The position numbers were made by a program, and so were the translations under genes. Below are positions 18,156-29,333 of a DNA stretch of 64,000 nucleotides, one piece after another. The notes beneath the pieces were generated by a model. The model was not told the DNA's origin and ran no database searches. It was given only the letters and a program-made list of their open reading frames with translations. The DNA comes from Spongorhabdus nitratireducens (GTDB lineage Bacteria; Pseudomonadota; Gammaproteobacteria; Pseudomonadales; Endozoicomonadaceae), in NCBI GenBank assembly GCA_947387575.1, contig CANDOC010000006.1:1-64000 (forward strand). The letters run 5' to 3'. The first letter of the stretch is position 1, and each line of letters opens with the position of its first letter.

Positions 18156-19397
18156 TTACTGACCTGAGGTAATCACATCTTCATGACGGGTATAGGTTCT
18201 GTGGACATACTGTTCAATCATGTCCTTGAACTGCTGACTGATACCTTCACCATGCAGGGTTGTCACCTTTTCACCATCCATAAAGACCGGTGCTGATGGG
18301 GTTTCGCCGGTGCCAGGCAGGCTGATGCCGATATTGGCATGCTTGCTCTCACCCGGGCCGTTGACGATGCAGCCCATAACCGCGACTTTCATCTGCTCCA
18401 CACCCTTGTAGGATACAGCCCACTCACTCATCTTCTTGCGCAGGAAACCATCCACATCATCGGTCAGCTCCCGGAAAAAGGTGCTGGTAGTCCGGCCGCA
18501 TCCCGGACAGGAGGTAACTTCAGGGGTAAAGTTGCGAACACCGATGGCCTGCAGAATCTGCTGGGAAACAATCACTTCTTTATCACGGGACGCACCGGGC
18601 TCCGGTGTCAGTGAGGTGCGGATGGTATCGCCAATACCGTTCTGCAGCAGAATACCCATGGCAATACTGGAAGCGACAATACCCTTGCTGCCCATACCGG
18701 CTTCGGTCAGACCGAGGTGGAGGGCATAGTTGCAGCGCTGTGCCAGCATGTTGTAAACCGAAACCAGATCCTGAACCCGGGAAACCTTGCAGGAAATCAC
18801 GATCTTGTCTTCACCCAGGCCACGGGCTACCGCAGCATTGGCACTGGTAAGAGAGGACAGTACCAAGGCTTCATGCAGAATTTCTTCCGAACTTTTCGGA
18901 CGTTCAGCCTTTGAGTTCTCATCCATCAGCCGTGTGGCCAGCTCTTTATCCAGGCTGCCCCAGTTAACACCGATTCGCACCGGCTTGTTGTGGCGGATGG
19001 CAACATCAATCATGGAGTTGAAGCGGTCATCCTTTTTGTTGCCGAAGCCCACATTACCGGGGTTAATCCGGTATTTTGCCAGTGTTTCGGCACAGCCCTG
19101 GTATTTTTCCAGCAACATATGGCCGTTGTAGTGGAAGTCACCGACAATCGGAGTGTTATAACCCTGCTTTTGCAGGATCTCGTAGATTTTTGGAACGGCA
19201 GCAGCGGCTTCTTCAGTATTAACGGTAACCCGGACAATTTCGGAACCGGCATCCGTCAGCAGTTTGATCTGGTCAACGGTACGATTGATATCGGCCGTAT
19301 CGGTATCCGTCATGGACTGAACGACCACAGGCGAACCGCCGCCCATGGTGATATTACCAACCTTGACGGAATGGGTGTTATGTCGACTTTCGATCAA
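18156..19397 (-). CDS. ispG: 4-hydroxy-3-methylbut-2-enyl diphosphate synthase
   Basis: IspG (GcpE) is the Fe-S enzyme of the MEP isoprenoid pathway, making HMBPP from MEcPP with flavodoxin as electron donor. The TIM-barrel N-terminus ([22 protein letters not shown]) and the [4Fe-4S] cysteines (TSCPGCGRT near residue 303, GCIVNGPGE near 350) are present. The protein is 413 residues, longer than the 372 of E. coli; the extra length includes an insertion around residues 165-190 ([11 protein letters not shown]). The start is TTG 19397 with GAGGA eight bases upstream; no ATG fits. Convergent with the HupE cluster. Confidence 0.95.
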   Translation of the reverse strand: MIESRHNTHSVKVGNITMGGGSPVVVQSMTDTDTADINRTVDQIKLLTDAGSEIVRVTVNTEEAAAAVPKIYEILQKQGYNTPIVGDFHYNGHMLLEKYQGCAETLAKYRINPGNVGFGNKKDDRFNSMIDVAIRHNKPVRIGVNWGSLDKELATRLMDENSKAERPKSSEEILHEALVLSSLTSANAAVARGLGEDKIVISCKVSRVQDLVSVYNMLAQRCNYALHLGLTEAGMGSKGIVASSIAMGILLQNGIGDTIRTSLTPEPGASRDKEVIVSQQILQAIGVRNFTPEVTSCPGCGRTTSTFFRELTDDVDGFLRKKMSEWAVSYKGVEQMKVAVMGCIVNGPGESKHANIGISLPGTGETPSAPVFMDGEKVTTLHGEGISQQFKDMIEQYVHRTYTRHEDVITSGQ

Positions 19398-19674
19398 CTT
19401 GTCATCCTCGTAACAGGGGCTTGGAAACCAGGCTGCATGCTTTCCGGTCTCCGAGGTTGTTTTTCATCAGTCCTTTAACTCTTTCCCCTGCTTACATCAT
19501 GTGATGTGAAACAGGAATACACTCTTGCCCGGCTGATGGTCATGATAGTCATAATGTACAGCAGCCAGCAGGGTTGCTTTGCTTTCAGTCTGATAATCCA
19601 AATACAGCCAACGATTATAACGCAAATCAGCGATTTCGCTTGTGGCTGTATGGGGCTGATAGCCGTTCCGGCAT
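19398..19674. other. intergenic region upstream of ispG
   Basis: About 280 bases between the ispG start and the glpK terminator. It must contain the leftward ispG promoter. I see AT-rich patches but no confident -35/-10 pair, no repeat and no small gene. Confidence 0.5.
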
Positions 19675-19703
19675 AAAAAAGGCCGCTTTCATATGAAGCG
19701 GCC
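19675..19703 (-). terminator. intrinsic terminator of glpFK
   Basis: GGCCGCTT / AAGCGGCC stem around TCATATG. Read on the minus strand it is followed by a six-T run. It lies 31 bases past the glpK stop. Confidence 0.9.
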
Positions 19704-19734
19704 CTGATTTTCTCGCAGATGGAACAGAAAAAGA

Positions 19735-21240
<1,506 letters not shown>

Positions 21241-21315
21241 TCAGTCCGTCAAATCTTATAGGATGTTTGATGCCGGAAGTCGCTTCCAAATGGAAAGGGT
21301 GACTTCCTTCAGAAA

Positions 21316-22185
21316 TTATTTGGATGCCAGTATTTCAGCAACAGATACGTCACCCTGAGCCTTGGGATCTTCACGCAGCTCACAGCCGGGTGTTGCACAT
21401 TCCTTCAGATCCAGCTGGGTTTCAATACCGCGGGTGTAGATGAAAGCACCCAGACAGGCACCGATAACCGGGGCAAAAACAGGCACCAGGAAGTAAGGGA
21501 TATCGCGGCCACCGGTCAGGGCAATTTCACCCCAGCCATTGAAGAAAGCAAACAGTTTGGGGCCAAAGTCACGAGCCGGGTTCATGGCAAAACCGGTCAG
21601 CGGGCCAAAAGAGGCACCGATAACGGTAATCAGGATACCGATCAGCAGCGCGCTCAGGGCTCCCTTGGGCGCACCGTTACGGTCATCACCCAGTGCCAGC
21701 ACGGCACACATCAGCAGTGCGGTAATAAACACTTCTACCAGGAATGCCTGACCGAAACTCAGGGTTTGCATGGCATAGGTAGAGAAAATACCTGCAGTGG
21801 CCAGACCTTCAGGGCTGTTGCGAACCAGATTATGAGCCGCATCAAACTCGGCAAACAGCGGCTGATACATGGTGTAAACCAGTGCAGCACCAACAAAAGC
21901 CCCCAGCATTTGTGAACCGATATAAGGCAGTACCTTGTGACGTTCAAAACCCTTGAACAGGGTCAGGGCAATAGTCACTGCCGGATTGATATGAGCGCCG
22001 GATACACCACCGGTAACGTAAATAGCCAGTGCAACACCCATCCCCCAGGTGATACTGATTTCCCACTGACCGAAAGAAGCACCAGCGAGAACAAGAGAGG
22101 CAACTACGCCAACGCCAAAAATTATCAGCAGGGCTGTACCCAGAAACTCTGCAAAACATTCACCCGGTAGTGTATTTCGGCGCAT
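21316..22185 (-). CDS. glpF: glycerol facilitator (aquaglyceroporin)
   Basis: An MIP-family channel of 289 residues from ATG 22185 (MRRNTLPGECFAEF). The frame stays open further upstream, but that part is not family-like. The two pore motifs are both present: GAHINPAVTIALT near residue 63 and GFAMNPARDFGPK near 200. The Asp after the second NPAR is the glycerol-channel hallmark distinguishing it from AqpZ. Six transmembrane segments plus a C-terminal soluble tail. First gene of glpFK, divergent from glpABC. Confidence 0.95.
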   Translation of the reverse strand: MRRNTLPGECFAEFLGTALLIIFGVGVVASLVLAGASFGQWEISITWGMGVALAIYVTGGVSGAHINPAVTIALTLFKGFERHKVLPYIGSQMLGAFVGAALVYTMYQPLFAEFDAAHNLVRNSPEGLATAGIFSTYAMQTLSFGQAFLVEVFITALLMCAVLALGDDRNGAPKGALSALLIGILITVIGASFGPLTGFAMNPARDFGPKLFAFFNGWGEIALTGGRDIPYFLVPVFAPVIGACLGAFIYTRGIETQLDLKECATPGCELREDPKAQGDVSVAEILASK

Positions 22186-22291
22186 GGTGTTCTCCGTTTT
22201 TATCGTAATGCACAACCAAAGTTGGCTAGCTGGCTGCGTAAAAAGTAATGAACTCGGGGCGTGTTTTATCAGAGATGTTTGTTTTTGTTGT

Positions 22292-22305
22292 TTGATGTTT
22301 GTCAA
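22292..22305. promoter_or_regulatory. FNR/CRP-type operator between glpF and glpA
   Basis: TTGATGTTTGTCAA matches the FNR consensus TTGAT-N4-ATCAA at 9 of 10 defined bases. On the glpF side a GATAAA follows the box by 21 bases, close to the class II spacing of an FNR-activated promoter. No equally good -10 is seen toward glpA, although anaerobic glpABC is the expected FNR target. Site seen; regulator inferred. Confidence 0.6.
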
Positions 22306-22464
22306 TGAATGAGTTGCTGGCAGATCGAAATTTACAGTTGTTCTGCTTTAGATCATGAGAGCGTTTTGTCACTGTTCAAGTTGAAAAATGTTTTGTTCCG
22401 TATCAAGAAATCAGCACCGGCTGAGGAGTAGCATGGGGAGCTCAGCTTAACAGGCGTTAAAAAT

Positions 22465-24147
22465 ATGAGACGGATGGAGGCGGATGTTGTCGTCATTGGC
22501 GGGGGGGCAACAGGAGCTAGTGTTTTTCGTGACTGCAGCCTGAGGGGAATGCAGGCCATTCTGGTGGAGCGGGGTGATATCGCCAGTGGCACCACCGGGC
22601 GCAACCATGGTTTGTTGCATTCGGGGGCTCGCTATGCCGTTACCGACAGCCATTCAGCCAGAGAATGTATCTCTGAAAACAAAATCCTGAAACAGATTGC
22701 CGGTCATTGTGTGGAAGCTACAGATGGCCTGTTTATCTCGTTGCCGGAAGATGGTCTCGATTTTCAGCAGCAGTTTATGCAGGGCTGTGCAGATGCCGGT
22801 ATTCATGCTCAGGAACTCTCACCCAAACAAGCCCTTCAGCTTGAGCCTGCGGTGAATCCGGCACTGATCGGTGCTGTACGTATTCCTGATGGTACCATTG
22901 ATCCGTTTCGTTTGACCTCCGCTACCATTCTCGATGCCCGCGAACACGGCGGTGCGTTGCTCAATTACAACCGGGCGGAAGGCTTATTGATCGAGCAGGG
23001 AAGGGTACAAGGCGTTCGTTGCCGGGATCTGCGTAATGGCGAACAATTCGAGATTCGCTGTCAGGCCGTAGTCAATGCGTCTGGAGCCTGGTGTCATGAA
23101 ATCATGGAGTATGCAGATCTTTCCGTGGATATGTATCACTCCAGAGGAGCCCTGTTGATTATGGGGCACCGGATGAATGGCATGGTGATTAACCGCTGCC
23201 GCAAACCCGGTGATGCCGATATTTTGGTGCCTGGCGATACCGTCTCTGTTATCGGCACAACATCGACCCATGTCGGTCGGGATGAGCTGGAAACGCTGGA
23301 AGTCACTGCAGACGAAGTCAAAACCCTGCTGCAGGAAGGCAGTAAACTGGCACCTTCGATGCTGGATGCCCGTATCCTGAGAGCATATTGCGGGGTACGA
23401 CCATTGGTTGCGGAATCTTCTTCCGGTGGAGACCGCTCTATCAGTCGTGGGCTGGTGGCCATTGATCATGGTGAACAGGATGGCTTGCCCGGGCTGGTCA
23501 CGATTACCGGCGGGAAATTAATGACCTGTCGTTTGATGGCTGAAGTCGCAACTGACAAGGTGGCTCGTCTGTTGAATATCAGTGTCCCCTGTGAAACTGC
23601 AAGCCGGCCTTTACCGGGTGCCCATCTGCCTGAACCTATTGGTCGCAAAATGCGACAGGGTCAAAGCCGTTACCGTTTGCCTGACTCTTCCCTTCCCAAC
23701 AGTATTGCCGGTTCTGCAGTCTATCGTCACGGTGACCGGGCCCGCAGCTTTATGCAGGAAGACGATCACCATAATAATGCCGTCGTCTGTGAATGTGAGG
23801 TTGTTACCCGTGGCGAGATTCTGTACGCCATTGAAACACTGAATGCTCGTTCCATGTCAGATCTGCGGCGTCGTACCCGGGTAGGAATGGGACCTTGTCA
23901 GGGGGAAATGTGTGCCTGTCGGGTTGCAGGGTTGCTGGCGAGCCAACAGGAAAACGGTGATGAAGTGCTTGGCAGTTTGCAGGACTTTGTGAATGAACGC
24001 TGGAAAGGAATTCGTCCGGTACTCTGGGGGGATGCGCTGCGGGAATCCGAGTTCAGTTACTGGGTTCAGGAAAGTCTGCTGGGGCTGAGCTCACTGCAAC
24101 CTGAAGGCAAAGCCGAAGATAACAGGGATCTGTACCATGAATTATGA
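22465..24147 (+). CDS. glpA: anaerobic glycerol-3-phosphate dehydrogenase subunit A
   Basis: 560 residues, slightly longer than E. coli GlpA (542). This is the FAD-binding catalytic subunit oxidising G3P to dihydroxyacetone phosphate in the anaerobic GlpABC complex. The FAD motif DVVVIGGGATGASVFRD is at residues 7-23 and GTTGRNHGLLHSGARY near 45. The C-terminal BFD-like [2Fe-2S] domain has CECE near 435 and GMGPCQGEMCACR near 475; this domain separates GlpA from the aerobic GlpD. It overlaps glpB by 11 bases. Confidence 0.95.
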   Translation: MRRMEADVVVIGGGATGASVFRDCSLRGMQAILVERGDIASGTTGRNHGLLHSGARYAVTDSHSARECISENKILKQIAGHCVEATDGLFISLPEDGLDFQQQFMQGCADAGIHAQELSPKQALQLEPAVNPALIGAVRIPDGTIDPFRLTSATILDAREHGGALLNYNRAEGLLIEQGRVQGVRCRDLRNGEQFEIRCQAVVNASGAWCHEIMEYADLSVDMYHSRGALLIMGHRMNGMVINRCRKPGDADILVPGDTVSVIGTTSTHVGRDELETLEVTADEVKTLLQEGSKLAPSMLDARILRAYCGVRPLVAESSSGGDRSISRGLVAIDHGEQDGLPGLVTITGGKLMTCRLMAEVATDKVARLLNISVPCETASRPLPGAHLPEPIGRKMRQGQSRYRLPDSSLPNSIAGSAVYRHGDRARSFMQEDDHHNNAVVCECEVVTRGEILYAIETLNARSMSDLRRRTRVGMGPCQGEMCACRVAGLLASQQENGDEVLGSLQDFVNERWKGIRPVLWGDALRESEFSYWVQESLLGLSSLQPEGKAEDNRDLYHEL

Positions 24148-25408
24148 CTGTCTGGTGATCGGTGGAGGACTGGCCGGTCTGACTACCGGAATACGCTGTG
24201 CAGAAGCCGGCTTGAATGTAGCTGTTATCTCCTCAGGTGAAAGTGCGCTGACTTTTTCTTCCGGAGAAATCGATGTGCTGGGAACGGATCTCTCCGGTCG
24301 TGCAGTGCAGAATCCATTCACTGCATTGGAGTCACTGGTTCAGCATCAACCGGATCATCCTTATGCCCATGTTGGTACGGGAAATGTTGCCAAGTCACTG
24401 GACTGGTTTCAGCGGGAAATAGCAGAAGCCGGGCTGCCAATGGTGACTTCCGGAGGTCTGTGGGATAACCATTGGCGGCTGACAGCGGCCGGCGCATTGC
24501 GACCGTCATGGTTGAGTCAGCAGTCTGCAGGTGCCTTGCCCTGGGGGCTGGAAAATATCCAGCGGGTTGTGTTTGTCAGCTTTACCGGTTTTCTGGATTT
24601 TATGCCAGAGTTGGCGGCTGCAGGGTTGAAAACCCATCCGGTATTCCAACAGGCAGAAGTCCAGAGCCTGAATATCGAATTGCCATTGGAGCATGGCAGG
24701 GGGGCAACAGCGGATACTATGAGAGCTCCGCAGCTGGCAAGAGCTATTGGTGAAAGTGATGTGGAGTTGATTTGCACTCGGTTACTGGAGCAAGTCAATG
24801 ACGCTGATCTGGTAGCACTGCCGGCTTGCTTGAGCGCCGGCCGCAAGAACTGGCTGACAGTTCTTCGCCGCCGTACTGGATTGCGGCTGGTGGAGGTTGC
24901 CACCATGCCACCTTCGGTGCCCGGAATAAGAATGTTAAGCGCGCTGAAACGAAGGCTGACAGCCGTGGGTGGATTTATGATCCCAGCCATGCCGGTGATT
25001 ACCGGTGATGTCAGCTATGGCCATGTTGCTTCAGTCCAGACGCCGGATGATGAACTGCATGCGAAACAATATGTACTGGCTTCGGGTAGTTTTTTTAGTA
25101 AGGGACTGAAAAGTCATGCTGCTGGCGAAATCAGTGAGCCGGTTTTCGGGCTTGATATTGATGTTCCGGAAACGTTAAGTGGCCAGTCATTTCTGGTGCC
25201 GGAAGGGCATGGTTTCAATCGTGCCGGAGTCCGGGTAAACGTCCAGCTACAGCCCTCGCTGAACGGTACAGTCATTGAAAACCTGCATGTAGCAGGCTCT
25301 GTCCTGGCCGGTTATGACCCGGTCATCGAGGGTTCCGGCGGCGGTGTTGCCATCAGCACCGGCTGGATGGCCGCCAATGAAGTAATTAAGAAGGTTGCTC
25401 TCCCATGA
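24137..25408 (+). CDS. glpB: anaerobic glycerol-3-phosphate dehydrogenase subunit B
   Basis: 423 residues. GlpB is a flavoprotein (FMN) that passes electrons from GlpA to the membrane subunit. The N-terminal dinucleotide motif CLVIGGGLAGLTTGIRCAEA is at residues 5-24. The C-terminal VIEGSGGGVAISTGW is typical. It overlaps glpA and, by 4 bases, glpC. Confidence 0.94.
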   Translation: MNYDCLVIGGGLAGLTTGIRCAEAGLNVAVISSGESALTFSSGEIDVLGTDLSGRAVQNPFTALESLVQHQPDHPYAHVGTGNVAKSLDWFQREIAEAGLPMVTSGGLWDNHWRLTAAGALRPSWLSQQSAGALPWGLENIQRVVFVSFTGFLDFMPELAAAGLKTHPVFQQAEVQSLNIELPLEHGRGATADTMRAPQLARAIGESDVELICTRLLEQVNDADLVALPACLSAGRKNWLTVLRRRTGLRLVEVATMPPSVPGIRMLSALKRRLTAVGGFMIPAMPVITGDVSYGHVASVQTPDDELHAKQYVLASGSFFSKGLKSHAAGEISEPVFGLDIDVPETLSGQSFLVPEGHGFNRAGVRVNVQLQPSLNGTVIENLHVAGSVLAGYDPVIEGSGGGVAISTGWMAANEVIKKVALP

Positions 25409-26619
25409 ATCTGTTAGTGGCAACGGACCGTTCATTTGACAGCTGTCTGAAGTGCACCGCCTGTTCTTCCAGCTGCCCGGTCGCGGCAGTACTGCCTGAC
25501 TTTCCCGGACCAAAACAGTGTGGTCCTGATGGTGAACGGCTGCGGTTGAAAAGTCGCGATTTTCTTGATGTAGCGCTGAAGTACTGTACTGGATGCAAGC
25601 GCTGTGAGGTTGCTTGCCCATCGGATGTTCAGATCAGTGACATTATTGCTCAGGCCAAGGTGAAGTATGGTGAGGATAAGTTCAGGTTACGTGAGTTCCT
25701 GCTCAGTCATACTGACTTGATGGGAGCCCTGACCCGAGGATCAGCTGATCTGGTCAACAAGCTGACCGGAACCAGTGTGGTGAAATTCGCCATGGATAAA
25801 ACGCTGGGTATCGACCGGCGGCGTCAGTTTCCCGCTTATGCTCGCCAGAGTTTTCGTAGCTGGTACAAGCAGGTTGAGGAAAAACAGCACATCTATGCCC
25901 GTCAAATCAGCTATTTTCATGGCTGCTATGTCAACTTCAATGCACCTGAGCTGGGACAGGATCTGGTCACTGTACTGAATGCAATGGATATCGGAGTGAA
26001 GTTGCTGGCAAAGGAAAAATGCTGTGGCGTGCCGCTGGTTGCCAATGGCTTTCATAAAAAAGCCCGCAGTCATGCCGAATTTAATACCCGTGCCTGCCAT
26101 ACTGCCCTGAAACAGGGCAGCGAATGCATTGTTTCGACCTCGTCTAGCTGTGCTCATATGCTGCGGGAAGATTATCCGGCCATGCTGGGGCAGAGTGAAC
26201 AGCAGGTACATGAACATATTATTTTTATTACCCGCTTTCTCTCTCATGAGTTCCAGCTGGGCAACAAACCTGAAATGAAACCTGTTCGGCTGAAAGTCGG
26301 TTATCACAGTCCCTGTCACCTGATTCGCAGCCGGGGTGTTTTGCATACTCTGAATATATTGCGGGAAATTCCCGGGCTTGAATTGCATCAGCTTGACTCC
26401 AACTGCTGTGGAATTGCCGGCACTTATGGTTTCAAGAAAGAGAATTACACGACTTCACAGGAAATCGGTCAGCCGTTGTTTGACCAGATTGAAGCGGGAG
26501 AGTTTGATTATATTGTTACCGATTGCGAAACCTGCAAAATGCAGATTGAAATGAGCACTTCCCTGCAGGTATTGCACCCGGTGACCTTGCTGGCAATGGG
26601 GATGAGCCGCGGAAAATAA
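25405..26619 (+). CDS. glpC: anaerobic glycerol-3-phosphate dehydrogenase subunit C
   Basis: 404 residues. It is the membrane-associated iron-sulfur subunit that delivers electrons to the quinone pool, menaquinone under anaerobiosis. Two ferredoxin-type clusters are visible: CLKCTACSSSCPV near residue 13 and CTGCKRCEVACPS near 58. Two CCG domains follow (CCGVPLVANG near 207 and CCGIAGTYGF near 333). The men genes 4 kb away make the likely electron acceptor. Confidence 0.95.
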   Translation: MNLLVATDRSFDSCLKCTACSSSCPVAAVLPDFPGPKQCGPDGERLRLKSRDFLDVALKYCTGCKRCEVACPSDVQISDIIAQAKVKYGEDKFRLREFLLSHTDLMGALTRGSADLVNKLTGTSVVKFAMDKTLGIDRRRQFPAYARQSFRSWYKQVEEKQHIYARQISYFHGCYVNFNAPELGQDLVTVLNAMDIGVKLLAKEKCCGVPLVANGFHKKARSHAEFNTRACHTALKQGSECIVSTSSSCAHMLREDYPAMLGQSEQQVHEHIIFITRFLSHEFQLGNKPEMKPVRLKVGYHSPCHLIRSRGVLHTLNILREIPGLELHQLDSNCCGIAGTYGFKKENYTTSQEIGQPLFDQIEAGEFDYIVTDCETCKMQIEMSTSLQVLHPVTLLAMGMSRGK

Positions 26620-26781
26620 CAGCTCAATGAAATCGCGGTGGATTTGTGTGACAGCCTGCGTTGTTTTATAACAGGAAGATTGCAGCGAAGCTTGGAGGTC
26701 TGGCGGTTAATCTTCGGTGCAGGAACAGCGGCACAGATTTGTTTGGAACTTTTGGGTGAAATAGAGAACGCATCAAGCATT

Positions 26782-26830
26782 AAGGCGCTTTTGTAACATC
26801 AGGTTTTAAAAAGCGTCTTGTTTTGTTGTT
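26782..26830 (+). terminator. probable terminator of glpABC
   Basis: CGCTTTT (26786-26792) pairs with AAAAGCG (26809-26815), followed by a T-rich stretch. It lies about 165 bases after the glpC stop and 80 bases before putP. Confidence 0.6.
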
Positions 26831-26892
26831 GCTCCTCTTTGATACAGTGCCGACTGCTACCTTATAAACGTACCATAACCGCGGGAGCGATC

Positions 26893-28404
26893 ATGTCGGC
26901 GAACAACCTCACGGTAGTTCTGACCTTTGCTGTTTATTTCGTAGTCATGCTGGCCATCGGCGTTATTGCCTGGAAACGTACCGTCAGTTCAACCGACTAC
27001 TTTCTGGGTGGACGCAGCCTCGGCCCCTGGACCTCAGCCCTGAGTGCCGGTGCATCGGATATGAGTGGCTGGTTGCTGTTGGGCCTTCCGGGGTATGCCT
27101 TTGCCGCCGGGTTTGAAGCGTTCTGGCTGGCAGGGGGGCTGCTGCTGGGAACCTGGCTCAACTGGTTGCTGGTGGCTGGCCGACTGAGAGAATACAGTGT
27201 TGCTGCAGGTAACTCGCTGACCCTTTCCGAATTTTTTGCCAACCGTTTCAAAGATCGCAGCGGCCTGCTGCAGCCGGTTTCTGCTTTTTTTATCCTGCTG
27301 TTTTTTCTGTTTTATACCGCATCCGGGCTGGTCGCCGCCGGCAAACTGTTTGAAACCGTTTTTTCCGTCAATTATCAATGGGCTGTGATATTTGGAACCC
27401 TCAGCGTAGTGTCCTACACACTGTTCGGGGGCTTCCTTGCGGTATGTTGGACCGATCTGGTCCAGGGCCTGTTAATGGCAGCTGCACTGGTGATTGTGCC
27501 TGTAATCGCGGTTCAGATGGCCGGTGGGGGAGGGCAGTTGCTGGTTAATCTGGAGCAAATTAATCCTCACCTGCTTAACCCCATGACATCCTCTACCGGT
27601 GAAGCGATTGATCTGGTCGTTATTATTTCACTGCTGGGTTGGGGGCTGGGTTATTTTGGTCAGCCTCATATTATTGCCCGTTTCAAGGCCACCCGATCAA
27701 CCCGTGATATCACTATTGCCCGGCGGATTGCCGTCAGCTGGACCGGGGTGGGGATGGTCGGCGCGCTGCTGACCGGACTGGCAGGTTTGATTTATACCCG
27801 CTCTCTCGGCGTTGCGGTTGATGATGCTGAAGCTATCTTTATGTTGCTGGTTAATAGTCTGTTTCATCCGGTTGTCGCCGGTATTTTGCTGGCAGCCATT
27901 CTTGCGGCAGTAATGAGTACCGCGGATTCCCAGTTACTGGTTTGCTCGACGGCCTTTGCGGAAGATTTCTACAAGGATATATTCCGTCCCGAAGCTTCAA
28001 GCCGGGAAGTTATTCGGGTCGGTCAGCTGGCGGTGGTGATAGTGGCAATACTGGCCACACTGATTGCTCTTGATCCTGATAGTTCGGTACTGGGAATGGT
28101 GAGTTATGCCTGGGCAGGCTTCGGTGCTGCTTTTGGTCCGGCACTGCTGATGTCGTTGTTCTGGCAGCGGATGACAGAGTGGGGGGCGTTATCGGGTATA
28201 GTGACCGGTGGCGTCACAGTCTTGCTCTGGAAACCGTTGAGTGGCGGGATCTTTGATCTGTATGAGCTGGTGCCCGGCTTTATACTGGCTTCAGTGGCGG
28301 TTTATCTGGTGAGTTGCCTGGGGCCAAGGCCAGCGACGGGGGTTGAAGAGCTGTTTGGAAAAATTACCCGGGGGCCGGATAATTCCAGTGACCCGGCCTG
28401 GTAA
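26893..28404 (+). CDS. putP: sodium/proline symporter
   Basis: 503 residues, the normal PutP length. An SSS-family transporter with about 13 transmembrane segments. Marks are DYFLGGRSLGPWTSALSAGASDMSGWLLLGLPG near residues 36-68 (the Na+ and proline site region), RLREYS, and GWGLGYFGQPHIIARFKA near 250. Start ATG 26893 has GGGAG six bases upstream; an in-frame upstream start would add an unrelated segment. It imports proline for nutrition or osmoprotection. No putA is nearby. Confidence 0.95.
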   Translation: MSANNLTVVLTFAVYFVVMLAIGVIAWKRTVSSTDYFLGGRSLGPWTSALSAGASDMSGWLLLGLPGYAFAAGFEAFWLAGGLLLGTWLNWLLVAGRLREYSVAAGNSLTLSEFFANRFKDRSGLLQPVSAFFILLFFLFYTASGLVAAGKLFETVFSVNYQWAVIFGTLSVVSYTLFGGFLAVCWTDLVQGLLMAAALVIVPVIAVQMAGGGGQLLVNLEQINPHLLNPMTSSTGEAIDLVVIISLLGWGLGYFGQPHIIARFKATRSTRDITIARRIAVSWTGVGMVGALLTGLAGLIYTRSLGVAVDDAEAIFMLLVNSLFHPVVAGILLAAILAAVMSTADSQLLVCSTAFAEDFYKDIFRPEASSREVIRVGQLAVVIVAILATLIALDPDSSVLGMVSYAWAGFGAAFGPALLMSLFWQRMTEWGALSGIVTGGVTVLLWKPLSGGIFDLYELVPGFILASVAVYLVSCLGPRPATGVEELFGKITRGPDNSSDPAW

Positions 28405-28418
28405 ATAGCATTGCTGAT

Positions 28419-28460
28419 GCGTAGCAGCCTGTTATTTCGCTGCTACGCTCATTTTAATTT
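28419..28460 (+). terminator. intrinsic terminator after putP
   Basis: A perfect 10-bp stem GCGTAGCAGC / GCTGCTACGC with a 10-base loop, followed by TCATTTTAATTT. Confidence 0.8.
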
Positions 28461-28469
28461 CTCTGGAGC

Positions 28470-28580
28470 TCAGCTCCACAGCGTATAAAACGGCCAGATA
28501 ATAGCTGCAGCGGTGAGCAGCCAGTAGGCTATGTCTCCGATGGCGTGCTCGATAGATATCAGTCTTTGATTGCTGGTCAT
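28470..28580 (-). CDS. 36-residue small membrane protein
   Basis: ATG at 28580 (minus strand) opens a 36-codon frame, MTSNQRLISIEHAIG then DIAYWLLTAAAIIWPFYTLW, ending in TGA at 28470. GGGAGT lies 10 bases before the ATG. One transmembrane helix near the C-terminus. Similar single-helix peptides are common in bacteria and usually regulate a larger membrane protein. The convergent neighbour is putP. No family recognised; support is RBS, frame and composition only. Confidence 0.5.
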   Translation of the reverse strand: MTSNQRLISIEHAIGDIAYWLLTAAAIIWPFYTLWS

Positions 28581-28964
28581 GATGGCGGTAACTCCCTGTA
28601 CCTTCTGTCTTTAAAATAAATCCTTAATCAGGCCTTGTTGTGGCCAAGAGAGGTCTTTAGTAACTGCATTCAAGCCGGAATATAAGCCTGATGGCATCAG
28701 GTCTTCACAGTTGCAGGCAGTTATTCTGTTTCGACCAAGACGAGCGTTTCTTTTGAACTTTTGTTGCTCTGGACTAGCTTCCTTGTCCTTGAATGCTCGC
28801 ACGACGCACTATATTTCCCTTCTCACAGATAGTGAGTTTTTCTAAGGGGAAATTTAAGCGTAGCCCATTACGCTTTAAAGGCGAGGGAGTGACGATTTAA
28901 TGAATGCCTTTGCATGAGAACAAAGGCATTGAAGCTTATGATTCGAGGGAAGATCAGATAGGGA
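28581..28964. other. intergenic region with hairpins and no convincing gene
   Basis: A near-palindrome TTTAAGCGTA-GCCCAT-TACGCTTTAA is at 28853-28878. A perfect 10-bp hairpin AATGCCTTTG/CAAAGGCATT with an 8-base loop is at 28903-28930, just past the stop of the following minus-strand gene. The latter may be its terminator but lacks a T tract. A 63-codon minus-strand frame at 28611-28802 shows no coding character. Confidence 0.5.
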
Positions 28965-29201
28965 CTACTTCTTCTGGGTGTGTTTCTTTATTTCATGATC
29001 GCGGTAGTGCTCATTAGTCCAGCAGGCAGGGAGGGGTTCTCCGGAAAGGAAGCTGAGGCAGGTTTTTTCAAAAATTTCCGGATCTGCAGGATCTTCCCCC
29101 CACTGCAAGCTGCCCTGGATTGAATGGTGGAAAGGGTCGATCAGGGTTGCCATCTCGTTGATTTCAACGAGCTTGCCAGAGGATTTATCTTTTAACAGCA
29201 T
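28965..29201 (-). CDS. small conserved protein of unknown function
   Basis: 78 residues from the MLLKDK start (29201). The frame extends 14 codons further upstream to 29243, but the MLLKDKSSG-LVEI beginning is what I recall from Pseudomonas homologues, sometimes loosely annotated as acetyltransferase. The C-terminal FLSGEPLPACWTNEHYRDHE is the most conserved-looking part. It is too small for a GNAT enzyme, so that label should not be trusted. Soluble, no signal. Confidence 0.6.
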   Translation of the reverse strand: MLLKDKSSGKLVEINEMATLIDPFHHSIQGSLQWGEDPADPEIFEKTCLSFLSGEPLPACWTNEHYRDHEIKKHTQKK

Positions 29202-29333
29202 GGCATGGATATTCCGGCGGTTAATGATGGGACAAACACCCAAGGGGACTGAAGTGCGATCTGTTATTCAGCAAGTGAAGAAAGCACTCCAGCTCATGGG
29301 GTATAGATGATAAAGATAGCCTTATAAAAGTAG

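Noticed and set aside
25741-26388. A 215-codon minus-strand frame inside glpC
   Set aside because: Antisense shadow of a clearly identified gene.
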